DNA of 18,788 nucleotides from Opitutus sp. GAS368 (GCA_943332745.1 CALQQQ010000003.1:1-18788), one strand, 5' to 3'; counted from the stretch's first letter, positions 8,239-15,994 are shown. The notes: generated by a model not told the origin, from the letters alone. A program made the numbers and translations.

Positions 8239-9348
8239 ATGCGTATCCTGATCGCCAACGACAAATTCAAGGGCTCCTTGCCGGCGGAAAAGGTCGGTTT
8301 TCATATTAAAAATAGCCTAATCGCGGTGTTTCCGACGGCTGAATTCGACCTTTGCCCCATCGCCGACGGGGGCGAAGGGACCGCGCTGGCGATGACCACT
8401 GCCCTCGCCGGAGACTGGGTCAGCACCCCCACCCAGGACGCCCAAGGAAGGCCGATTTCAGCCCACTTCGGATGGGTGCCAGGCACGAGTACGGCGGTCA
8501 TGGAAATGAGCTCGGCCAGCGGCCTTACTTTAGTCCAAGAAATTGAACTTAACCCACTGTTTGCAAGTACTTTAGGTACTGGAATCCTAATAAAAAAAGC
8601 CCTAGAAATGGGCGCCATCCGCATCCTCCTCGGCATTGGCGGCAGCGCCACCAATGACGGGGGCTTGGGGGTCGCATTGGCCTTAGGATACACCTTCAAG
8701 AAAGAGGGTAAATCGTTCAGACCCACCCTCGCCACCCTCCTGGAAGCCGATGCGATCGAAAAACCGCCCCTCCTGCCCTCCTTCGAGCTGATTGTCGCCT
8801 GCGACGTCGACAACCCCCTCCTCGGCCCGTGCGGCGCGACGCGAATTTATGGTCCGCAGAAAGGCGTTCGCGATTTCGCCTGGTTCGAAGCTCGACTCGA
8901 ACACCTGGCCGACCTCGTGCGCCGCGACCTCGGCGTCGACCCGCGTGATGTTCCGGGCGCCGGCGCCGCCGGGGGACTCGGCTTCGGACTCATGGCGTTC
9001 CTCGGCGGGAAGCTTGTCAGCGGTTTCGACATGGTCTCATCGCAGCTCGGCCTCGAGGCCCGCGTCGCCGCCGCCGACCTCATCATCACCGGCGAAGGGC
9101 GACTCGACGAACAAAGCCTGCAAGGCAAAGGTCCCGTCGGCGTCGCCCGCCTCGCCCGCAAACTTGGTAAACCGGTCGTCGGCGTCGCTGGCTCAATCGA
9201 CGATTCAGCCGCCCTGCGCGCGCAGTTCGACCTGCTCATCGCGATTAAGCCCGTCGAGATGCCGCTGGCCGAAGCGATGCGCCGCACCGGCGAACTCATT
9301 GAGTCCGCCGTGCGCGCCCACGCCGCGCCGCTGCGCAGGCTCAGCTGA
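8239..9348 (+). CDS. Glycerate kinase, type I (GarK/GlxK family)
   Basis: This 369-residue cytoplasmic kinase belongs to the family that phosphorylates D-glycerate with ATP, linking sugar-acid or photorespiratory-type glycerate to glycolysis. Family motifs run the full length: MRILIANDKFKGSLPAEKV at the N-terminus, PIADGGEGT at 40-48, LGIGGSATNDGGLGVALALG at 131-150, DVDNPLLGPCGATRIYGPQ at 189-207, GAGAAGGLGFG at 240-250 and TGEGRLDEQSLQGKGPVGVA at 284-303. Length is normal for the family. The ATG at 8239 fits the family N-terminus exactly; an in-frame GTG at 8179 would add 20 unrelated residues. It stands alone on the plus strand, divergent from the PSD1 gene and overlapping the convergent DUF1501 gene by 8 bases. 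The 5' half has AT-rich patches unlike the GC-rich 3' half. 2-phosphoglycerate is the usual product of this class, but 3-phosphoglycerate cannot be excluded from sequence. Confidence 0.95.
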   Translation: MRILIANDKFKGSLPAEKVGFHIKNSLIAVFPTAEFDLCPIADGGEGTALAMTTALAGDWVSTPTQDAQGRPISAHFGWVPGTSTAVMEMSSASGLTLVQEIELNPLFASTLGTGILIKKALEMGAIRILLGIGGSATNDGGLGVALALGYTFKKEGKSFRPTLATLLEADAIEKPPLLPSFELIVACDVDNPLLGPCGATRIYGPQKGVRDFAWFEARLEHLADLVRRDLGVDPRDVPGAGAAGGLGFGLMAFLGGKLVSGFDMVSSQLGLEARVAAADLIITGEGRLDEQSLQGKGPVGVARLARKLGKPVVGVAGSIDDSAALRAQFDLLIAIKPVEMPLAEAMRRTGELIESAVRAHAAPLRRLS

Positions 9349-10795
9349 AGATCGGAATCGGGGTGCCCTTGCCGTCGACGGTCGCGTAGAACGGACGGCC
9401 CTCGATATCGAAAGCGGTCTTCGGGCTGATACCCATCGCGCGGAAGATTGTGGCGTGCATATCGGAGATCGACACGGGGTCCTTGATCGCGACGAGTGGA
9501 CGCTCATCGGCAGTCGCCCCGTAGACGTGGCCTTTCTTCACGCCGCCGCCGAACATGACGACGCTCGTGCCGCCAGTGAAATGGCGGTGCAGGCCATAAT
9601 GGTCGGGACTCGTCATGATGCCGGATTTATTGAAGGCCTGGTCCGCGGCCTTCGAGCCCGGCCGACCCTCGATCATCGCGTCGCGGCTGAATTCGCTGGC
9701 GATGACCACCAAGGTGCGGTCGAGCAACCCGCGCTGCTCGAGGTCACGAATCAGGCGCGCAATCGGGCGATCGATCTCGGCGTGCATCTTCGCGACGGTA
9801 TCATGGCCCTTGCCGTGCGTATCCCATTGGAAGAAGGGCACATACTCGGTGGTGACCTCGACGAAGCGCGCGCCGTTCTCGACGAGGCGGCGGGCGAGGA
9901 GGCAACCGCGGCCGAAGCGGCCGGTGTCGTAATCCTTCTGGACTTCCGGGGACTCGAGCGAGAGGTCGAACGCGGCACGCTCCTTGGCGCTGAGCAGGCG
10001 GTAAGCGTTGTCCATCGAGCGCAGCATCGACTCGTGCTGGTGGTCGCTGAGCAGGTCACGGCTGGGCGTCGCGTCAACGAGACGGCGGAACTCGCGATCG
10101 CGGTTCACGAAGCGACCGGCGTCCATGCCCTTAGGCGGACGCACGGCGGCGGCGGCTTCCTCCGGGAACGGCAGGTTCATCGGACCATATTCGCCGCCGA
10201 AGAAACCAGCGGTGGTGAAGGACTTCAGCTCCTCGCTTTCGCCGACGCCTTCGAGGCGCTGGCCGATGTTGATAAAGGCCGGCATCACCGGATTGCGCGG
10301 ACCGAGCACGCGGGCCATCCAGGCGCCGATATGCGGGCAGGCGACGGTCTGCGGCGGCACGTAACCGGTGTGCCAATGGAATTGGTGGCGCGAGTGCAGG
10401 ATGCTGCCGAGGTCGGGCTGCACCGCCGAACGGATCAGCGTCGCGCGGTCCATGACCTGTGCGATGTTCTCGAGTCCTTGGCAGATGCGGACGCCATCCA
10501 CCGAGGTCGGGATCGCCGGGAAGGTGCTGAGCACACGGTCATAGGAGAGGCCTTTCTCGTAGGGCGCGTAGCGCTTCGGGTCGAACGTCTCAGGGGCGGC
10601 CATGCCCCCGGCGAGCCAGATCAGAATGCAGGAGTCGGCCGTGGCAGCGGGCTGGACGATTTTCTCGCTTTCGGCGAGGAGGCGCGGTGCGCCCATCGAG
10701 AGGGTCGCGGCGCCGGCGGCGGCGAGCATGCGCAGGAATTCGCGCCGGGCCAGCGGTTCAGGCAAGGAAGGGTCAAGGGGGAGCGGAGAGTTCAT
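9341..10795 (-). CDS. DUF1501 family Tat-exported protein (SRD subtype)
   Basis: A 484-residue protein starts at the ATG at 10795; the frame is open upstream to 10843, but those 16 residues lie inside the preceding gene. The chosen start gives a twin-arginine signal (ARREFLRM, Arg17-Arg18) and a Gly/Ala-rich hydrophobic core, so Tat export is expected. DUF1501 blocks seen are LIWLAGGMAAPETFDPKRY, RRLVENGARFVEVTTEY, SEFSRD, DHYGLHRHFTGG, VMFGGGVKKGHVYG and ISDMHATIFRAMGI, ending with GRPFYATVDGKGTPI. The block corresponding to EFGRTP in ordinary members reads EFSRDAM here, marking a distinct subtype. It starts 5 bases after the stop of the PSD1-type gene at 10801-13245 with no Shine-Dalgarno site, which suggests translational coupling and a fixed partner relation. 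It is the last gene of the sulfatase operon and overlaps the glycerate kinase stop. Biochemical function is unknown. Confidence 0.92.
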   Translation of the reverse strand: MNSPLPLDPSLPEPLARREFLRMLAAAGAATLSMGAPRLLAESEKIVQPAATADSCILIWLAGGMAAPETFDPKRYAPYEKGLSYDRVLSTFPAIPTSVDGVRICQGLENIAQVMDRATLIRSAVQPDLGSILHSRHQFHWHTGYVPPQTVACPHIGAWMARVLGPRNPVMPAFINIGQRLEGVGESEELKSFTTAGFFGGEYGPMNLPFPEEAAAAVRPPKGMDAGRFVNRDREFRRLVDATPSRDLLSDHQHESMLRSMDNAYRLLSAKERAAFDLSLESPEVQKDYDTGRFGRGCLLARRLVENGARFVEVTTEYVPFFQWDTHGKGHDTVAKMHAEIDRPIARLIRDLEQRGLLDRTLVVIASEFSRDAMIEGRPGSKAADQAFNKSGIMTSPDHYGLHRHFTGGTSVVMFGGGVKKGHVYGATADERPLVAIKDPVSISDMHATIFRAMGISPKTAFDIEGRPFYATVDGKGTPIPIFS

Positions 10796-10800
10796 GGCGA

Positions 10801-13245
10801 TCAGCGGACAGTCTGGAATTCGGGAAGCATGCACACGGCCCACAGGAGGTCGGCGATACCTTCTTCGGAAAGGTCAGGGCCGACCATGCCGGTGGCGACC
10901 TTGAGCTCGGCTGCGGAGGGCGCGCGGCTCAACGCCGAGAGATAGAGCCAATGCACGAAGTCTTCCGGGGCCGACCAACGGCGACCCTTCAGTTTGGCGG
11001 CGCCAGCGGCGAGAAGATTGGTCAAGGCCTGACCGTTGGAAAGATCGATGGCCTCGAGCGTACTGAGTTCGTTGGGCCGCATCGAGACGATCTGTTCCCG
11101 GTTAGGCCGGCCGAGCGAACGCTGCAGCAGGTCGGATTTCATCAGGCTCGCGCGCGCCGGCAGGTTGCTGATGCCGTCGACGCCGGCGAGCATCTCCGCC
11201 ATGCGGATCTCCGACTGGCGCCAGACCTCGCCCTTCACGAAGCCGACGGGGCGCCAGACTACTTCCGCACCCTTACCGGCCTTCGCCTTACCTCCGGCAA
11301 AAACGCCGCGGGCGTTCGGCACACTCGTCGTCGACTCCCAAGAGGCATCGGTCGCCATCTTCACGCGGGTCCCGCCCTTAAGCTCGGCGTTCACCTGGAA
11401 CCAAAGGGCAGCCAGATTGGGGGCTTGCCCGGCGTTGTGGCCGACGATCATCACGTGATTCGTGCCCTTCAGTAGAACGGAAGAAAGGTCGAAGGACTGT
11501 GGATCCTCCCACTTGTCACCTTCGCCGATCTTCTTACCGTTCACGTAGAGCTCGAAGCCGTTATCACAGGTGATGACGCACACGGCTGTGTCGACGTCGG
11601 CGTCAAGGACGAGCGAATGACGGAAGGTGCGCGCCTCTCCGGCCGCTGGTACGCGCCCGCCGGCGATATCGCCGGACCAGATTGCCGCGGCGAGCAGGGG
11701 TTCGACCACGGGCCTCTTCTTGGCCTTCGCATCAGGCGCGACGCGGGGCACCTTGAGCTCGATCTTGGCCGGGGTGGTGCCAGTGAGGCGCCAGACCGCG
11801 TCCACGAACTGTTCTGCGGTGAGACGCTTCGCACGTGGGCCGCGATAGACGTACCCTTTGTCGTCGGCATCACGGGAAAGCACTTCGGCCCGGGCCTGAT
11901 AAGCCTCCGAGGTTGCGATGAATTCGAGCACGGCCTTCAGGTCGTACTTCGATTCGACGAGTCGGTTGGCCAGCACGTCCAGCAAGTCCTGATTCCAAGG
12001 CTGCGTCTGCATCGCGTCGACGGGATGCACAATGCCACGACCCATAAGGCGATGCCAGAGCCGGTTGACAATGGTGCGCTGGAAACGGCCGTTCTCCGGG
12101 TGTGTGATAAGCGCGGCCAGCTGGGCGAGGCGCACCTCACGCGGCTTGGAGGCGTCGACCTGTCCGAGCTCGGGGAACGGCCACGATGCCACGGCCGGCT
12201 TCCCCGTCGGGATGTCGCAGCGCACAAGTTCCATTGGGCGATTCGCATAGATGGCGGCGAGTCCGTAGGCGTCCCGCAGTTTCCAGCGGTCGACAAAGCT
12301 GTCGTGACAGGAGGCACACTTCATATTGATTCCTAGGAATGTCTGCGAGACGCTCTGAGAGTACTGGAGCTCGGGCACCTGACCCGCGCTCACGGCGCCG
12401 CGCCAGATGATACCTTTCGCAAACCCTTCGCTGTCCGTGGAGGGCGCGACGAGCTCGCGGGTGAACTGGTCGTACGGCTTGTTCGCGAGCAAGGACACGT
12501 AAAGCCAGCTCGTGATTTGCTTGCGGCCGCCATCAATGAAGCCCGTGCCAGCGTAATCATTGCGCAGGAGGTCATTCCAGAAAGCCATCCAATGGTCGGC
12601 GTAGTCAACGCTGCGGGCCAACAGCGACCGCACGAGCAGCGCGCGCTTGTCTGGTCGCCGATCGACGGCGAATGCCTGCGCCTCCTCGGCGGAAGGCAGT
12701 ATGCCGACGAGATCGAGCGACACGCGTCGTAAGAAGGTCGCGTCGTCCGCAAGCGCCGGAGTCGGCGCACCCTTGTCCGCAAGCCAGCCATCGAGCACGC
12801 GGTCAATCGGGTGCGTGCGGCCCGCCTTCACGGCGGGTAGCACGGGCTGACGCGGACGCAGCGGCGGCTCGTAGGCAGGCTGCTTAAAGGCGAAACTTTC
12901 GGTCCAGACGGCACCTTGCTCGACCCAGGCACGTAGCATAGCGACTTCCGACGGACTCAGGCGCTCGCCCTTGGGCGGCATGCGGATGTCGGGATCGGCA
13001 CTGACGATGACTTCCAGGATTTTGCTCTTCTGTGCCTGGCCTGGCACGACCACGACGCCATTCTCACCGCCTTCGAGCAGCGTGAGCCGTGTGTTCATGG
13101 ACAGCCCTCCCTTCTTCTTATCGCCGGTGTGACACTCACTGCAGTGCTTGCGCAGAATCGGCACGACCTCATGCGCGAAGTCGACCGGCGCGGCGCCGAG
13201 GTAGGACGACAGGAACAGGCCGGCAAGAAGAGGACTATGACGCAT
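10801..13245 (-). CDS. PSCyt1-DUF1549-DUF1553 di-heme exported protein with inserted jelly-roll-like segment
   Basis: This 814-residue protein has a short Sec signal (MRHSPLLAGLFLSSYLGAAP). PSCyt1 spans about residues 20-115, with heme motif CSECH at 35-39 and RMPPKGERLS. DUF1549 spans about 140-340, with FLRRVSLDLVGILPS at 171-185 and a second CxxCH at 310-314 (MKCASCHDSF). A DUF1553-like part begins near 375 (THPENGRFQRTIVNRLWHRL) and resumes after about residue 680 with SLGRPNREQIVS. Between them, about 515-675, is a beta-rich stretch (FELYVNGKKIGEGDKWEDP, VLLKGTNHVMIVGHN, LAALWFQVNAEL, ASWESTT) resembling the jelly-roll sugar-binding modules at the N-termini of GH2 and GH78 enzymes. It is shorter than and clearly different from the two PSD1 proteins at 1408-8083. 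It sits between lactonase (15-base gap) and DUF1501 (5-base gap). Heme attachment is well supported; carbohydrate binding is inference. Confidence 0.92.
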   Translation of the reverse strand: MRHSPLLAGLFLSSYLGAAPVDFAHEVVPILRKHCSECHTGDKKKGGLSMNTRLTLLEGGENGVVVVPGQAQKSKILEVIVSADPDIRMPPKGERLSPSEVAMLRAWVEQGAVWTESFAFKQPAYEPPLRPRQPVLPAVKAGRTHPIDRVLDGWLADKGAPTPALADDATFLRRVSLDLVGILPSAEEAQAFAVDRRPDKRALLVRSLLARSVDYADHWMAFWNDLLRNDYAGTGFIDGGRKQITSWLYVSLLANKPYDQFTRELVAPSTDSEGFAKGIIWRGAVSAGQVPELQYSQSVSQTFLGINMKCASCHDSFVDRWKLRDAYGLAAIYANRPMELVRCDIPTGKPAVASWPFPELGQVDASKPREVRLAQLAALITHPENGRFQRTIVNRLWHRLMGRGIVHPVDAMQTQPWNQDLLDVLANRLVESKYDLKAVLEFIATSEAYQARAEVLSRDADDKGYVYRGPRAKRLTAEQFVDAVWRLTGTTPAKIELKVPRVAPDAKAKKRPVVEPLLAAAIWSGDIAGGRVPAAGEARTFRHSLVLDADVDTAVCVITCDNGFELYVNGKKIGEGDKWEDPQSFDLSSVLLKGTNHVMIVGHNAGQAPNLAALWFQVNAELKGGTRVKMATDASWESTTSVPNARGVFAGGKAKAGKGAEVVWRPVGFVKGEVWRQSEIRMAEMLAGVDGISNLPARASLMKSDLLQRSLGRPNREQIVSMRPNELSTLEAIDLSNGQALTNLLAAGAAKLKGRRWSAPEDFVHWLYLSALSRAPSAAELKVATGMVGPDLSEEGIADLLWAVCMLPEFQTVR

Positions 13246-13260
13246 GCGGTAACGGACGAA

Positions 13261-14418
13261 TCAGGGGGCGAACACGATGGCGGCAGCGGCGGCAGCCTCA
13301 ACCGACTGCTTGGTGTCGGTCAGCTTGCCGTCTTGGCCGATACGGTAAGCGTTAAGCGTGCCAGATTTCTGGCCGGCGCAGACGAGCCAGCGGCCGTCGG
13401 CGCTAAGACCGAAGCCGCGCGGCGTGGCCGGCGTGCCGAGCATGTGCTGGATCAGGGTCAGCTTGCCGTCCTGGGCGATAGAATAGACGGCGATGGAATC
13501 GTGACCGCGATTGGATACGTAAAGCGTCTTGCCGTTGGGGCGGACAAAAATTTCGGCGGTGGACACGCCTTTCTTATCGGCGCCTTCCGGCAGTGTCGGT
13601 AGGCTTTGGATCTCCTTGAGTCCGCCGTTACCTGCGAGCGAGAAGGTGACGACATTAAGGCCCATCTCGGTGTTCACGTAGGCGAAGCGGCCATTGGGAT
13701 GGAAGGCCAAGTGGCGCGGGCCTTCGCCGGCGGTCACGCGGCCGGACTTCGGCTTGTTCGGCGTGAGTTGGCCTTTCTCGGCGTCAAACTTGTAGATGAA
13801 AATGTCATCCGTACCAAGGTCGGCGACATAGACGCGGCCGGACTTCGGATGGAAGTAGACGCCGTGGGCGTGCGGACCAGACTGACGGCCGGCGTTAGGT
13901 CCCGAGCCGACATGCTGAATCGAAGAGCTCGCAGGCGCAAAGGAGCCATCGGCCTTAATCGGCAAGGCGGTCGTCGATCCGGAACTGTAATTCACCACAA
14001 CTAGGTTACGGCCGGCGGCGTCGACGACGAGGTGCGTCGGGCCTTTACCCTTGGAGGCTTCGGTATTGAGCAGGCGCAACTTGTCACCTTCGACCGCATA
14101 GGCGGCGACGGCGCCCTCGGCGGCTTCGGCGGTGGCGTAGAGGAACTTGGAGTCAGGACTGAGCGCAACATAGGAGGCCGACTTGGCTTCGGCGGCGACG
14201 GTCGGCGCCGAGATCTTGCCGGTCTTGCCGTCGAGCACGCAACGTAGGATGCCCGGGGCCTTGGCGCCGGAGGTGCCGACGTAAAAGACGTATTGGGCGG
14301 GCGCCGGCTTCGGCGCAGCCTTAGCGGCGGCCCTCGGGGCTGGCGTGGGGCTGTCGGCGGACTGGCAGCCGACGAGCGCGGCGGCAAGGGCGGCGAGGAG
14401 GAGGCGGGGGGTATTCAT
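13261..14418 (-). CDS. Lipoprotein lactonase, seven-bladed beta-propeller (YbhE/Pgl-like, PF10282)
   Basis: The 385-residue product has a lipoprotein signal: hydrophobic residues 6-16, lipobox LVGC with Cys18, then an Ala/Pro-rich tether (about 19-41). Residues 42-385 form the lactonase propeller, with the family's repeating blades and signature blocks GPHAHGVYFHP at 181-191, GPRHLAFHPNGRFAYVNTE at 233-251, FVRPNGKTLYVSNRGHDSIA at 291-310 and PRGFGLSADGRWLVCAGQ at 333-350. Cytoplasmic relatives hydrolyse 6-phosphogluconolactone; others act on different sugar lactones or cyclic muconates. Being lipid-anchored outside the cytoplasm, this one is more likely to act on unphosphorylated lactones. 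It lies 19 bases after the sulfatase stop and 15 before the cytochrome-like PSD1 gene, so it belongs to their operon. The family call is firm; substrate is unknown. Confidence 0.93.
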   Translation of the reverse strand: MNTPRLLLAALAAALVGCQSADSPTPAPRAAAKAAPKPAPAQYVFYVGTSGAKAPGILRCVLDGKTGKISAPTVAAEAKSASYVALSPDSKFLYATAEAAEGAVAAYAVEGDKLRLLNTEASKGKGPTHLVVDAAGRNLVVVNYSSGSTTALPIKADGSFAPASSSIQHVGSGPNAGRQSGPHAHGVYFHPKSGRVYVADLGTDDIFIYKFDAEKGQLTPNKPKSGRVTAGEGPRHLAFHPNGRFAYVNTEMGLNVVTFSLAGNGGLKEIQSLPTLPEGADKKGVSTAEIFVRPNGKTLYVSNRGHDSIAVYSIAQDGKLTLIQHMLGTPATPRGFGLSADGRWLVCAGQKSGTLNAYRIGQDGKLTDTKQSVEAAAAAAIVFAP

Positions 14419-14437
14419 GGTGATAAAAAGAGTGAGA

Positions 14438-15790
14438 TCAGCGGCCGGTCCACCAACCGTCGAGGAGGGTCGTAAGGCGCTTGACGTCGTCGGGGCGCGC
14501 GTCGGCGAGATCTTTGAGTTCGCCCGGATCGGCCTGGAGATCGAAGAGGCGGGGCGGCTCAGTGGCGTCGCTGGAACCCTGCTGCGTGCCGCCGGTCTTG
14601 AGTCCGCTCGAGACGATCAACTTAAGGTCGCCGGCGACGAGCCAGCGGTAGCGCAGGCTGGCGGCGGGGCGGCTGAGTTCGAGGATATCGTGCGTCGAGT
14701 TCTGGCCGGCGACGAACGGGCGCGCTCGCAGGGCCGCATCGTCAAGCAGGTCGAGTCCATCGCCGTCGGCAGGGACTGGGGCGCCGGCGAGCTTGAGCAA
14801 GGTCGGCAGGATATCCACCGCGCTGGCCGCGTCGTTGATCACGGCCGGCTTGATATGTCCAGGCCAGCTGACGAAGATCGGCGTACGGACGCCGCCATCG
14901 AAGGGAGACTGCTTGGAGCGCTCGAAATCGACCGACGGCTTGTCCGTGCGGGGAATCCAACCGTTGTCGGCGATGTAGACGATGATCGTGTCGCGGGTGA
15001 GGCCTTCCTTCTCCAGATGGGCACGAATATCACCGATGGTCTCGTCGAACCACTCCACCATTGCATGGTAGCGGGCGGCCTGCGGCGTCGGCGACTTGTC
15101 GCGATACTTGACGAGCAGCCTTTCGGGCGGCGTGTGCGGGTCATGCGGCATCATCGGCGCATACCAGGCGAAGAACGGCTTACCGTCCTTCTTCGAGCGA
15201 GTGATGAAATCCGTCAGCGGCGCCAAGGTCTTGCGGCCGATGTCGAGGCCCTCGTCGCCGTGGCGACCACCCTTCGTCATGCCTTCGGTGAAGCCGCCGG
15301 TCTGATAGGGACCCATCCACCACTTTCCTGTCTGCAGGCTTACGTAGCCTTGCTCACCGAGCAGGCGGGGCAGGATCGGCGACTCCTGGAAGCGCTTGAT
15401 CATCTGGGCGCGCCCATCAAGGAAAGCTGCGTTTTTCTGTTTCGCGGCGGCGGCCTTAGCGGCGCCTTTGGCTCCGGATAGGGCGCTGACGGGAACGAAG
15501 GGATCATTGCCGGTTATGCCGTGGCGGTGCACATGTCGGCCGGTCAGCATCGAAGCGAGGCTCGGCCCGCAGAGGGAGTTCGTGACGTACCCGCGCGGGA
15601 AGAGACGGGATTCCGCCGCGAGCTTATCGAGGTGCGGCGTGCTGACCGACTTCGAACCCATGAAACCATAGTCATTCCAAGCATGATCGTCCGAGACAAT
15701 CATCAGGATGTTCGGCGGACGGTCCGCCGCCGCCAGGGGTAGGCATAGCACGACCAGTAAAGCGGCGCAGAGGAGCGACAGTCGGGGCAT
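14438..15790 (-). CDS. Exported sulfatase (S1 family) with variant CxPSL active-site motif
   Basis: This 450-residue formylglycine-type arylsulfatase family member is the first gene of the operon. The ATG at 15790 was preferred over the in-frame start at 15826 because it begins a clean Sec signal (MPRLSLLCAALLVVLCLPLA) and has GGGGAG 10 bases upstream, one of the few Shine-Dalgarno-like sites in the window. Metal ligands are recognisable at Asp34-Asp35 (IVSDDHAWNDYG) and Asp275-Asn276 (YIADNGW). Other expected active-site elements are TGKWW (Lys156), PHDPH (His216) and SKQSPFDGGVRTP (Lys293). The modified cysteine is expected at Cys74, in LCGPSLASMLTG; the canonical CxPSR arginine is leucine here (Leu78). 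An Ala/Lys-rich insertion occupies about 105-120. It likely removes sulfate esters from a carbohydrate in the periplasm or outside the cell; the substrate cannot be read from sequence. Confidence 0.93.
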   Translation of the reverse strand: MPRLSLLCAALLVVLCLPLAAADRPPNILMIVSDDHAWNDYGFMGSKSVSTPHLDKLAAESRLFPRGYVTNSLCGPSLASMLTGRHVHRHGITGNDPFVPVSALSGAKGAAKAAAAKQKNAAFLDGRAQMIKRFQESPILPRLLGEQGYVSLQTGKWWMGPYQTGGFTEGMTKGGRHGDEGLDIGRKTLAPLTDFITRSKKDGKPFFAWYAPMMPHDPHTPPERLLVKYRDKSPTPQAARYHAMVEWFDETIGDIRAHLEKEGLTRDTIIVYIADNGWIPRTDKPSVDFERSKQSPFDGGVRTPIFVSWPGHIKPAVINDAASAVDILPTLLKLAGAPVPADGDGLDLLDDAALRARPFVAGQNSTHDILELSRPAASLRYRWLVAGDLKLIVSSGLKTGGTQQGSSDATEPPRLFDLQADPGELKDLADARPDDVKRLTTLLDGWWTGR

Positions 15791-15931
15791 GCCTAATAGA
15801 CTCCCCAAAGTGTCGCCCGTTCCCACCTAAAAAGTCGGCCATTATTGCTCATATAGCCCCCTCGCCGCATAGCGGCTGCCGCCCCTTTGACGAAACCGCG
15901 ACCGTGGGCACAATGCACGACTTCACCGCCC

Positions 15932-15956
15932 CTGGGGTCAGGCAGGCACACCCCAG
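15932..15956 (-). promoter_or_regulatory. 7-bp dyad (CTGGGGT-N11-ACCCCAG), candidate operator or leader hairpin
   Basis: Perfect inverted repeat with 7-bp arms at 15932-15938 and 15950-15956 and an 11-base spacer. It sits directly downstream of the predicted minus-strand -10 box, at or just after the expected transcription start, where a repressor would block the sulfatase operon. In RNA it could instead form a GC-rich hairpin in the 5' leader. No regulator gene with an obvious matching specificity is present in the window. Confidence 0.45.
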
Positions 15957-15964
15957 TATAAAGT

Positions 15965-15994
15965 ATTATACGAATTTATTTAGTTGATGGACAA
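15965..15994 (-). promoter_or_regulatory. Candidate sigma-70 promoter of the sulfatase operon
   Basis: On the minus strand a perfect TATAAT (15970-15965) is preceded, with an 18-base AT-rich spacer, by TTGTCC (15994-15989), 4 of 6 matches to TTGACA. The start would fall near 15958, giving a leader of about 170 bases before the sulfatase ATG at 15790. The -10 box is overlapped by a second small dyad, GTATAA-AGTA-TTATAC (15956-15971). Confidence 0.5.

Noticed and set aside
8792..10945. 717-codon open frame on the plus strand
   Set aside because: It runs out of frame through the 3' part of the glycerate kinase and then antisense to the DUF1501 gene. Both real genes are strongly supported, and the frame has no domain or credible start.
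14345..15481. 378-codon plus-strand open frame
   Set aside because: It is antisense to the sulfatase and the end of the lactonase, with composition typical of a shadow frame.
15791..15826. Upstream sulfatase start adding 12 residues
   Set aside because: It would put a polar segment before the signal peptide and would swallow the Shine-Dalgarno-like GGGGAG that serves the ATG at 15790.
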